A stretch of DNA of 19,966 nucleotides from Chryseobacterium sp. (lineage in GTDB: Bacteria; Bacteroidota; Bacteroidia; Flavobacteriales; Weeksellaceae). Position 1 is the stretch's first letter. Each line of letters starts with the position of its first letter. The position numbers and the translations under genes were made by a program. The notes beneath the pieces are model-generated. The model saw only the letters and a program-made list of their open reading frames with translations. It searched no databases and had not been told where the DNA came from. Shown here one piece after another: positions 7,345 through 13,543 of this stretch. The DNA lies in NCBI GenBank assembly GCA_003248755.1, contig QFQW01000067.1, forward strand, positions 1-19,966. Reading direction: 5' to 3'.

Positions 7345-8226
7345 TTAATTTGATTTCTTGGCTTTTATCATCGCTTCCAGAGCATCCCACATCTCCTGAG
7401 GAATATCTTCCAGCATATTGAACTCACCAGCACCCTGAAGCCATTCGCCACCGTCAATGGTGACCACTTCCCCATTCATATAAGCTGAATAATCAGAAAC
7501 CAGATAAGCCGCAAGGTTGGCTAATTCCTGATGCTCTCCTACTCTTCTCAACGGTACTTTTTTCTTCATATCGAATTTCTCCTGCAAATCTCCTGGTAAT
7601 AATCTGTCCCAAGCACCTTTTGTAGGAAATGGTCCCGGCGCAATCGCATTGAAACGGATTCCATATTTTGCCCATTCAACCGCCAGACTTCTGGTCATCG
7701 CCAACACACCTGCTTTTGCACAAGCCGAAGGCACGACATAAGCCGAACCTGTCCAGGCATAAGTTGTGACGATATTAAGAACCGTTCCCGGAACTTTGTT
7801 ATCAATCCAATATTTTCCGACAGACAATGTACAGTTCTTGGTTCCTTTCAAAACTATATCTAAAATGGAATCAAAGGCGGAATGCGTCAGTCTTTCGGTT
7901 GGTGAGATGAAATTCCCGGCAGCGTTGTTTAAAAGAATATCGATTCTCCCGAATTCTTTTAAAGCCGCTTCTTTCATCGCTTCCACTTCTTCCCAATTTC
8001 GTACATCGCAAGCCACACAAAGCACTTTTCCACCAGTTTGTTCTTCCAGTTCTTTTGCTGTCCCCTGCAGTTTTTCCAAGTTTCTTGAAGTGATAACGAC
8101 TTTCGCTCCGAGTTCCAAAAAATATTTGGTCATTGCTTTTCCAAGACCGCTTCCGCCACCAGTCACAATAGCGACTTTATCTTTAAGTGCGTCTTCGCGC
8201 AACATTGGCTGTGTATATAGATTCAT
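7345..8226 (-). CDS. SDR oxidoreductase, 2,4-dienoyl-CoA reductase-like
   Basis: This is a 293-residue short-chain dehydrogenase/reductase. The cofactor loop is GGGSGLG (23-29). The motif NNAAGNFISPTERL (100-113) is the hallmark of mammalian-type NADPH-dependent 2,4-dienoyl-CoA reductases, which act in beta-oxidation of unsaturated fatty acids. As in that group, the usual YxxxK is replaced by SxxxK (Ser167, Lys171) in VPSACAKAG. PGPFPTKGAWDRL and the C-terminal GEFN segment also agree. It is unrelated in fold to the E. coli iron-sulfur enzyme FadH. The start at 8226 was preferred because earlier in-frame ATGs at 8277 and 8256 lie in the repeated leader and SDRs start close to the Rossmann fold. 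No other beta-oxidation genes are adjacent. Confidence 0.87.
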   Translation of the reverse strand: MNLYTQPMLREDALKDKVAIVTGGGSGLGKAMTKYFLELGAKVVITSRNLEKLQGTAKELEEQTGGKVLCVACDVRNWEEVEAMKEAALKEFGRIDILLNNAAGNFISPTERLTHSAFDSILDIVLKGTKNCTLSVGKYWIDNKVPGTVLNIVTTYAWTGSAYVVPSACAKAGVLAMTRSLAVEWAKYGIRFNAIAPGPFPTKGAWDRLLPGDLQEKFDMKKKVPLRRVGEHQELANLAAYLVSDYSAYMNGEVVTIDGGEWLQGAGEFNMLEDIPQEMWDALEAMIKAKKSN

Positions 8227-8311
8227 ATTTAGATGTTTATTGTTTTTAGAAGTCATATGCAATCGCTGTATCTTCATTGGCGTTTTTGCTTGCCAATTAT
8301 GGCGATTTCAT
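8227..8311 (-). repeat. Recurrent translated leader, copy B, upstream of dienoyl-CoA reductase gene
   Basis: This 85-nt minus-strand leader is closely similar to the one at 2710-2799. It begins ATGAAATCGCCAT at 8311, but this first ATG reads only four codons (M-K-S-P) before TAA. A second ATG at 8277 is in frame with the reductase and encodes MKIQRLHMTSKNNKHLNMN up to the gene's own Met. A -7-like TAAATTTA lies at 8348-8341, 29 nt upstream of the first ATG. Confidence 0.8.
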
Positions 8312-8426
8312 AATTAAAATTTAAAGGTTTGTGCCTGTGGTAAATTTAGATTTTTATTTTGTTTTGAGAATTAACAAAAGTTATGCGCAAAATATGAACG
8401 TCGTACGAATATAGATTAATTGGACA

Positions 8427-8484
8427 GACTCTTCGAGAGCCTCAGAGTGACAAAGCGGGAGTCCTTCGACTTCGCTCAGGATAA
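8427..8484 (-). repeat. Two tandem GTCATTCTGA-type intergenic repeat remnants
   Basis: On the minus strand, 8452-8427 begins TGTCACTCTGAGGCTC and ends GAAGAGTC, while 8484-8460 begins TTATCCTGAGCGAAGTC and ends GAAGGACT. The two are variants of one repeat. Nothing else was recognised in 8312-8619 apart from candidate promoter sequences. Confidence 0.55.
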
Positions 8485-8619
8485 ATTACAGACGGAAAAG
8501 GCGCCCAAAAATCCTTCATCGTAGTTTTGGCTACAACAATCTTTGATTTGGTCACACCGTTCTGTTCATCATTTTTCAACTTTGTCCTGTAAATAATTAA
8601 CGCATTAAAAACAATCAAA

Positions 8620-9459
8620 ATGAGTACAAAAAAAGTATGGTTCGTGACTGGCGCTTCAAAAGGTTTAGGTCTGACATTAGTAAAAAAATTATTAGCTGAA
8701 GGTTATTCTGTGGCAGCAACATCCAGAAATGTTTCGGAATTAGAGAAGGTCATCAGCGCAGAAAACTCTGATTTCCTTCCATTGGAGGTGGATTTGGTTA
8801 ATGAAAATTCGGTTTCAGAAGCGATTTCTAAAACAGTTGAGAAATTCGGAAAATTGGATGTTATCGTGAATAATGCGGGTTACGGACAATTGGGAACTCT
8901 AGAAGAATTAACAGACAAAGAAAGCCGTCAAAACTTTGATACCAATGTCTTTGGTTCTTTGAATATCATCAGAAAATCAATGCCTTACCTCAGAGCACAG
9001 AAAAATGGTCTCGTTATCAACATTGCATCAATTGGCGGACTTTCAGGAGATTTTCCCGGTTGGGGAATCTATTGCGCTACCAAGTTTGCCGTTGTCGGTT
9101 TCACGGAAGCTTTGGCTGCGGAAGCGAAAGAATTTGGAGTGAATGCAACCGTTGTTTATCCCGGCTATTTCAGAACTGACTTTTTAACCGGCGGTTCTCT
9201 TCGCACACCTGAAAATGAAATTGATGCTTATGCAACGGCCAGACAAATTCAAAAAGCGCACGAGCAGGACATCAATGGCAATCAGCCCGGCGACCCGGAA
9301 AAAGCAGCTGTGGCGTTGCTAGAATTGGTGGCAATGGAAAACCCACCGGTTCATTTGGTTTTAGGTTCTGATGCTTTTCAAATGGCAACCAATAAGTTAA
9401 GCACACTTCAAAATGAAATTTCTGATTTCAAAACATTAAGTATTTCAACAGATTACTAA
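8620..9459 (+). CDS. Classical SDR family oxidoreductase
   Basis: This 279-residue NAD(P)-dependent short-chain dehydrogenase has the cofactor loop TGASKGLG (10-17), NNAG (84-87) and the catalytic set Ser137, Tyr151 and Lys155 (YCATK). PGYFRTDF follows, as usual in classical SDRs. The C-terminal part (DPEKAAVALLELVAMENPP onward) resembles the 'SDR / oxidoreductase' group common in bacteria. The substrate cannot be predicted. The ATG at 8620 has the A-rich context AAAAACAATCAAA before it. An AraC regulator starts 49 nt downstream on the same strand and may control this gene. Confidence 0.88.
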   Translation: MSTKKVWFVTGASKGLGLTLVKKLLAEGYSVAATSRNVSELEKVISAENSDFLPLEVDLVNENSVSEAISKTVEKFGKLDVIVNNAGYGQLGTLEELTDKESRQNFDTNVFGSLNIIRKSMPYLRAQKNGLVINIASIGGLSGDFPGWGIYCATKFAVVGFTEALAAEAKEFGVNATVVYPGYFRTDFLTGGSLRTPENEIDAYATARQIQKAHEQDINGNQPGDPEKAAVALLELVAMENPPVHLVLGSDAFQMATNKLSTLQNEISDFKTLSISTDY

Positions 9460-9464
9460 CTTTG
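9457..9464 (+). promoter_or_regulatory. -7 promoter element of the AraC-family gene
   Basis: TAACTTTG matches TAnnTTTG and overlaps the SDR stop codon. No good -33 element was seen, so the regulator may be both co-transcribed and separately started. Confidence 0.4.
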
Positions 9465-9465
9465 T

Positions 9466-9493
9466 AAGGCAGCAGTTTCCGGATTGTTGCCTT
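9466..9493 (+). other. Hairpin between SDR and AraC genes
   Basis: AAGGCAGCA (9466-9474) pairs with TGTTGCCTT (9485-9493) over 9 bp with one G-U pair and a 10-nt loop. Only a weak T-rich stretch follows. It could be a leaky terminator for the SDR gene or a 5'-UTR hairpin of the regulator. Confidence 0.45.
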
Positions 9494-9508
9494 TAATCTT
9501 ATTAGATT

Positions 9509-10423
9509 ATGAGTAACAGAAAATTATATGCGATTGACTCCGTTGCTGAATTTCACAGGATTTGCGGATTGTCTCAACCTCAACACCCAATGATTAGTCT
9601 GGTGGATTACAGCCAGGTGGAATATCAAATTGAGGAATCGGAAATCAGCTGGGTTCAGGAATTGTATTTTATGGGTTTCAAGCGTGATATCCAGGGAAAA
9701 TTGCATTACGGACAAAGCCAGTATGATTTTGATGGTGGTCTGATGTGCTTTATTGCGCCGAGACAGTTGGTGAGGATGATTATTGACAAATACGACACAA
9801 AACCGTCCGGCTTTCTTTTGGCTTTTCATCCCGATTTTATCTGGAATACGCCTTTGGCAAAGACCATTCACAATTATAAATTCTTCGGTTATGATGTCAA
9901 TGAAGCCTTGTTTCTTTCTGAAAAAGAAGAAGAAACGTTGATTGGACTTTTCAAAGGCATCGAACGCGAATATCAGTCAGGAATTGATGAGTTTACTCAA
10001 AACATCATCATTTCTCAGATTGAAGTGATTCTGAATTACTGTGAACGATTTTACCAAAGACAATTCATCACCAGAAAAAAGAGCAATCATCAGATTTTGG
10101 ATAAATTGGAACATATTCTGGAAGATTATTTCAAAAATGAAGTCATCAATAAAGGTTTGCCAACTGCAAATTATATTGCAGAATCTCTGAATATTTCAAC
10201 TAATTATTTAGGAAGCCTTTTGAAATCTCTGACCGGACAAACGACCCAACAACACATCCACGAAAAACTGATTGAAAAAGCTAAGGAAAAACTGTCTACA
10301 ACGGAACTTTCTGTGAGTGAGATTGCTTATGAACTGGGATTTGAACATTCGCAATCATTCAGCAAATTATTTAAAGCTAAAACAGACATTTCTCCTTTAG
10401 AATTCCGGAAGTCGTTTAATTAA
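9509..10423 (+). CDS. AraC-family transcriptional regulator
   Basis: This 304-residue protein has an N-terminal sensor half (about 1-190) without a motif I can assign. The C-terminal AraC/XylS DNA-binding domain is at about 205-300. Both helix-turn-helix units are visible: ANYIAESLNISTNYLGSLLK and, in the second, ELSVSEIAYELGFEHSQSFS followed by KLFKAKTDISPLEFRK. The latter matches the AraC signature. It follows the SDR gene closely and probably regulates it in response to an unknown ligand. The start at 9509 is the first ATG after the TAACTTTG box. Confidence 0.9.
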   Translation: MSNRKLYAIDSVAEFHRICGLSQPQHPMISLVDYSQVEYQIEESEISWVQELYFMGFKRDIQGKLHYGQSQYDFDGGLMCFIAPRQLVRMIIDKYDTKPSGFLLAFHPDFIWNTPLAKTIHNYKFFGYDVNEALFLSEKEEETLIGLFKGIEREYQSGIDEFTQNIIISQIEVILNYCERFYQRQFITRKKSNHQILDKLEHILEDYFKNEVINKGLPTANYIAESLNISTNYLGSLLKSLTGQTTQQHIHEKLIEKAKEKLSTTELSVSEIAYELGFEHSQSFSKLFKAKTDISPLEFRKSFN

Positions 10424-10455
10424 GTATAAAATTTTCTCTCAGATTGAATTGATTA

Positions 10456-10500
10456 AGCAGATTTTGGAACTTGATTATCTGCTGGATTTGTTAAATCTGC
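10456..10500. other. Mutually exclusive short hairpins downstream of the AraC gene
   Basis: AGCAGAT (10456-10462) can pair with ATCTGCT (10477-10483); the extended arm GCAGATTT can instead pair with AAATCTGC (10493-10500). No T run follows. This may be a weak terminator region between convergent genes or chance. Confidence 0.3.
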
Positions 10501-10512
10501 ACGAGCTATATA

Positions 10513-10561
10513 TTTCGGCTAAAGCCAATGCATTGCCCGAAAAAATAAGTAGGCTAAAGCC
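10513..10561. repeat. GGCTAAAGCC repeat pair
   Basis: GGCTAAAGCC occurs at 10517-10526 and 10552-10561. Between them GCCCGAAA (10535-10542) can pair with TTTCGGC (10513-10519) with one bulge. It resembles intergenic repeats I associate with flavobacterial genomes. It sits at the 3' end of the HxlR gene between convergent genes. Confidence 0.5.
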
Positions 10562-10576
10562 CACTCATATTGATAG

Positions 10577-10960
10577 TTATTTTTCAAAAACATCTTCTCT
10601 GATATTTTTTTTATGAGTTCTTCCCCACTCTGACAGCGACATAATCACGGTTTTCAAAGTTTTGCTGTAATCTGTCGAAATATATTCTACTACAACCGGC
10701 ATCTGTTCGGCGTGCACCACTCTTTTAACGAAACCATTAAGCTCCAAATCTTTTAGTTCATTGGACAAAACTCTTGCAGAAATTCCGGTAATCAATCTTT
10801 GTAATTCGTTGAAACGGATATTCCCCATTTCCTGCAGAACGATGATGATTTTCAGTTTCCATTTTCCTGCAATTACATATAATGCGTCTTCCACTGCCGC
10901 AAGATTTTCGCCACAAGTGATTTTGCAACCTGCTTTACAAACTTCTACTTCGCTTTCCAT
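10577..10960 (-). CDS. HxlR-family (YodB-like) winged-helix regulator with N-terminal cysteines
   Basis: This 127-residue protein has the HxlR-type winged-helix core, from AVEDALYVIAGKWKLKIIIV through IRFNELQRLITGISARVLSN to ELKDLELNGFVKRV. Three cysteines precede the core (Cys8, Cys12, Cys16). In YodB/HypR-type members an N-terminal cysteine senses quinones, diamide or disulfide stress. I chose the start at 10960 instead of the in-frame ATG at 11012-11014. The longer form would add a hydrophobic stretch not seen in the family and would place the palindrome 10987-11008 inside the gene. The divergent azoreductase is the obvious target, as in Bacillus YodB-AzoR1. The cysteine-sensing role is inferred from position only. 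Confidence 0.85.
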   Translation of the reverse strand: MESEVEVCKAGCKITCGENLAAVEDALYVIAGKWKLKIIIVLQEMGNIRFNELQRLITGISARVLSNELKDLELNGFVKRVVHAEQMPVVVEYISTDYSKTLKTVIMSLSEWGRTHKKNIREDVFEK

Positions 10961-10986
10961 AAGATGTAAATTTAAAACAGCTAATA

Positions 10987-11021
10987 AAAAGGTTACTACT
11001 AACCTTTTGTTCACTACTTAC
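10987..11021. promoter_or_regulatory. Candidate operator for the HxlR-type regulator
   Basis: AAAAGGTTA and TAACCTTTT form a perfect 9-bp inverted repeat around CTAC (10987-11008). An ACTACT core is repeated 18 bp further on (10995-11000 and 11013-11018). The site covers the expected -33 region of the regulator gene and lies just upstream of the azoreductase promoter, the usual place for a shared divergent repressor site. Confidence 0.6.
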
Positions 11022-11049
11022 TTTTGATAAGCAAATGTACATAATTTTG
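11022..11049 (+). promoter_or_regulatory. Candidate promoter of the azoreductase gene
   Basis: TAATTTTG (11042-11049) matches the Bacteroidota -7 box. TTTTG (11022-11026) is a possible -33 element, but the spacer of 15 nt is shorter than usual. Confidence 0.5.
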
Positions 11050-11074
11050 CTGAAGAAATTTTAATTATAAAAAA

Positions 11075-11131
11075 ATGAAATCGCTAACAAGCGATTCCCA
11101 TACGACATTAAAAACAAATAAATATTTACGT
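11075..11131 (+). repeat. Recurrent translated leader, copy C, upstream of azoreductase gene
   Basis: This 57-nt shortened relative of the leaders at 2710-2799 and 8227-8311 begins ATGAAATCGC and continues through CATACGACATTAAAAACAA to ACGT before the gene ATG. It is in frame with the azoreductase and encodes MKSLTSDSHTTLKTNKYLR. Codon changes against copy A are partly synonymous (Thr ACC to ACA, Leu CTC to TTA). Confidence 0.72.
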
Positions 11132-11734
11132 ATGAAAAATATACTTCATATTATTTCAAGTCCGAGAACGAATGGTTCGGCAAGCAGAACTTTAGGAAAC
11201 GCTATTGAAGAAAAATTGCAAGAAGCATATCCCGAGCATTCGATTACAACTTTGGACTTGTTGAAAACGCCATTTCCGCATTTGGGCGAAGAGCAAGTAG
11301 ACTCTTGGTTTATCCCGGCAGAGAATAGAACGCCTGAACAAAACGATGCGGTAAAACGTTCGGACGATGCGATTGCACAATTGCAGGCTTCGGATATTAT
11401 TGTGATTTCCGTTCCGATTTACAACTTCGGAATTCCGTCTGCTTTGAAAGCTTACATCGACCATATCGCTCGTGGCGGAATGACTTTCCAATATTCTGAA
11501 AACGGTTTTGAAGGTCTGGTAAAAAACAAAAAAGCATATATTGCGGTGGCAAGCGGTTCTGTTTTCTCGGAAGGCGATTATCAGTCATATGATTTTGTGG
11601 TTCCGTATTTGAGAAGTGTTCTCGGCTTTATTGGAGTTACGGATGTCAGTGTTTTCCGCGCTGAAGGTTTGGGACTTCCGCATCTTCAGGAAACGGCTTT
11701 GGAAAAGGGAATTGAAAGTATTGTGATTGCTTAA
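11132..11734 (+). CDS. azoR: FMN-dependent NADH-azoreductase
   Basis: This 200-residue flavodoxin-fold protein belongs to the AzoR / NAD(P)H quinone reductase family, which reduces azo bonds and quinones by two-electron transfer using FMN. The phosphate-binding start ILHIISSPR, the flavin loop SVPIYNFGIPSALKAYIDHI and the segment GFIGVTDVSVFRAEGL align in order with E. coli AzoR. The length fits the family (~200 residues). The start at 11132 matches the family N-terminus; the longer frame from 11075 adds the repeated leader peptide. A terminator follows. The divergent cysteine-bearing HxlR regulator suggests induction by quinones or other electrophiles. Confidence 0.9.
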   Translation: MKNILHIISSPRTNGSASRTLGNAIEEKLQEAYPEHSITTLDLLKTPFPHLGEEQVDSWFIPAENRTPEQNDAVKRSDDAIAQLQASDIIVISVPIYNFGIPSALKAYIDHIARGGMTFQYSENGFEGLVKNKKAYIAVASGSVFSEGDYQSYDFVVPYLRSVLGFIGVTDVSVFRAEGLGLPHLQETALEKGIESIVIA

Positions 11735-11756
11735 TTTTAATTAATTGTTAGAAATA

Positions 11757-11795
11757 AAAATCCTCATCAAGCTAAATTTGATAAGGATTTTGTTT
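11757..11795. terminator. Bidirectional terminator between azoreductase and pyrC
   Basis: AAAATCCTCATCAA (11757-11770) pairs with TTGATAAGGATTTT (11778-11791), with one C-A mismatch and a 7-nt loop. T-rich tails follow on both strands. It serves azoR (+) and probably pyrC (-). Confidence 0.8.
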
Positions 11796-11820
11796 AATAA
11801 ATTCTTATTGTAATATGAAA

Positions 11821-11903
11821 GATATTTGTCATTCTGACAAAGGAAGAATCTCAACAACTTAAGATTCTTCACTACATTTTATTTCGTTCAGCATGACATA
11901 TTC
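11821..11903. repeat. GTCATTCTGA-type imperfect inverted repeat
   Basis: The outer arms TGTCAT-T-CTGA (11827-11837) and TCAG-C-ATGACA (11888-11898) pair with one mismatch. The inner arms GAAGAATCT (11843-11851) and AGATTCTTC (11862-11870) are perfect. Together they form a long two-part hairpin. It lies downstream of pyrC and encodes no protein. Confidence 0.65.
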
Positions 11904-11922
11904 AAAATTTTAATCATTTAAT

Positions 11923-13260
11923 TTATTCTTCAACTTCAAAAAGCAATCGCTCTCCGAATTTTTCTTCATTGATTTTTCCGTTTTCATAAACCAGATTCCC
12001 GTTGACGAAAGTATGGGTAACTTTAGAATGAAACTCAGTTCCTTCAAGTGGGCTCCAACCGCATTTGTAAAGGATATTTTCTTTCTCAACCGTCCAGCTT
12101 TGATTTAAATCAACCAAAACCAAATCTGCTTTATAACCTTCTCGGATGAAACCACGCCTTTCAATTCTGAATAAAATCGCAGGATTATGAGCCATTTTTT
12201 CAATGATTCTTTCAAGAGAAATTTTCCCATTCTTGAAATTCTCTAACATCACAACCAAAGAATGTTGAACCAAAGGTGCACCGGAAGGACATTTGGTGTA
12301 AACATTCTGTTTTTCTTCCCAAGTGTGCGGAGCGTGGTCTGTTGCAATCACATCGATTCGGTCGTCCAACAGTGCTTCCCAAAGTCCGTCCTTGTCTTTT
12401 TGTGTTTTTACGGCCGGATTCCATTTGATAAGTCCACCTTTTGTTTCGTAATCTTCGTTTGTGAAAGTCAGATGATGAACACAAACTTCCGCCGTTATTT
12501 TTTTATCTTTTAAAGGAATATCGTTTGTGAAAAGCTCCGTTTCAATCGCTGTTGACAAATGGAAAACGTGAAGTCTTGCGCCGGTTTTCTTTGCCAGTTC
12601 AATCGCTTTTGACGAAGATTTATAACAAGCCTCCTCACTTCTTATTAAATGATGGAATTTCACCGGAATATCTTCGCCAAATTCATCCAGATATTTTTGA
12701 GTATTGGCTCTGATGGTTGCCTCGTCTTCACAATGAACAGCAATCAACATTTTGGTATTACTGAAAATATTTTCCAGAGTTTCCGGATTATCGACCAGCA
12801 TATTTCCTGTTGATGAACCCAAAAATAATTTGATTCCCGGAACATTTCTAGGATTTGTTTTTAAAACTTCTTCGAGGTTATCATTCGTTCCGCCCATCAT
12901 AAAACCGTAATTGGCGAAAGATTTTTGAGAAGCGATTTCATATTTATCTGCTAATAATTCCTGTGTTACAGCATTTGGAACCGTGTTTGGCTGCTCAATA
13001 AAACTTGTAGTTCCACCGGCAATTGCAGAACGTGATTCTGTTTCAATGTCGCCTTTCCAGGTCAAACCTGGCTCGCGGAAATGAACCTGGTCATCAATTA
13101 CTCCTGGTAAAAGATATTTTCCCGAAGCATCGATAATCTGGTCTGCTTCTTCGGAAATATTGGATTGAATTTTAGAAATCAAATCATTTTCGATGAGAAT
13201 ATCGCTTTGGATAATCTTTCCTTCATTGACGATTTGGGCATTTTTAATCAGGATTTTCAT
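11923..13260 (-). CDS. pyrC: Dihydroorotase
   Basis: This 445-residue amidohydrolase forms or opens dihydroorotate from carbamoyl aspartate, the third step of pyrimidine synthesis. Expected elements are visible: PGVIDDQVHFREPG (52-65), the lysine of GIKLFLGS (Lys144, the position usually carboxylated), HCED (176-179), LHVFHLS (His231/234) and ATDHAPH with catalytic Asp308. The first metal motif, normally HxH, reads Gln58-Val-His60. I recall this substitution as usual in Bacteroidota dihydroorotases, so it is probably not a defect. The length and the REPG motif fit the larger PyrC/PyrDII-associated class. An allantoinase or dihydropyrimidinase is less likely. The start at 13260 gives the standard N-terminus. 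Confidence 0.88.
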   Translation of the reverse strand: MKILIKNAQIVNEGKIIQSDILIENDLISKIQSNISEEADQIIDASGKYLLPGVIDDQVHFREPGLTWKGDIETESRSAIAGGTTSFIEQPNTVPNAVTQELLADKYEIASQKSFANYGFMMGGTNDNLEEVLKTNPRNVPGIKLFLGSSTGNMLVDNPETLENIFSNTKMLIAVHCEDEATIRANTQKYLDEFGEDIPVKFHHLIRSEEACYKSSSKAIELAKKTGARLHVFHLSTAIETELFTNDIPLKDKKITAEVCVHHLTFTNEDYETKGGLIKWNPAVKTQKDKDGLWEALLDDRIDVIATDHAPHTWEEKQNVYTKCPSGAPLVQHSLVVMLENFKNGKISLERIIEKMAHNPAILFRIERRGFIREGYKADLVLVDLNQSWTVEKENILYKCGWSPLEGTEFHSKVTHTFVNGNLVYENGKINEEKFGERLLFEVEE

Positions 13261-13295
13261 TTTACTTTTTATGGATTTATCATTTTATATGAAGG

Positions 13296-13310
13296 CTTCG
13301 AGAGCTTCAG
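13296..13310. repeat. Short remnant of the GTCATTCTGA-type repeat
   Basis: CTTCGAGAGCTTCAG differs at one base from 8431-8445. It lies in the 5' region of pyrC, downstream of the likely -7 box. Confidence 0.35.
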
Positions 13311-13344
13311 CCTACAATTGGAGACCTTTCAAGACTATTTAATA

Positions 13345-13352
13345 CAAAAATA
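13345..13352 (-). promoter_or_regulatory. -7 promoter element of pyrC
   Basis: On the minus strand TATTTTTG matches TAnnTTTG. It implies a 5' UTR of roughly 75-80 nt. No good -33 box was found. Confidence 0.4.
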
Positions 13353-13396
13353 AGTTTTTGAAAACGATTACTAAAGTTTTTGAATTGAGAAAATTA

Positions 13397-13496
13397 AACC
13401 ACATAGATACATAGATTAAAAAAGTTTAAGACTAGTAGTTTCCAATTCTATTTTATCTGATTAAAATTTAAAGCAATTCTATGTGACTATGTGGTT
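13397..13496. repeat. CACATAG inverted repeat, about 100 bp
   Basis: AACCACATAGATACATAGA (13397-13415) and TCTATGTGACTATGTGGTT (13478-13496) are inverted repeats that match at 17 of 19 positions, enclosing 62 AT-rich bases without an ORF. The form suits a small non-coding repeat. It lies between the divergent genes pyrC and the GH92 mannosidase. Confidence 0.7.
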
Positions 13497-13543
13497 AAAA
13501 TTCATAATTAATATTTGACTAAATTGCTTCAAAATTCCAAAGA

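Noticed and set aside
7766..8317. 183-codon plus-strand frame opposite the dienoyl-CoA reductase
   Set aside because: It is an antisense shadow of a gene with clear family motifs; its own translation shows no recognisable domain.
10961..11014. Longer HxlR protein starting at 11014
   Set aside because: It would add a hydrophobic N-terminus not known in the family and would place the palindromic operator and the likely -7 box within the coding sequence.
13165..13353. Small plus-strand gene of 62 codons upstream of the GH92 gene
   Set aside because: Most of it is antisense to the start of pyrC, and the rest is low-complexity intergenic sequence with a repeat remnant.
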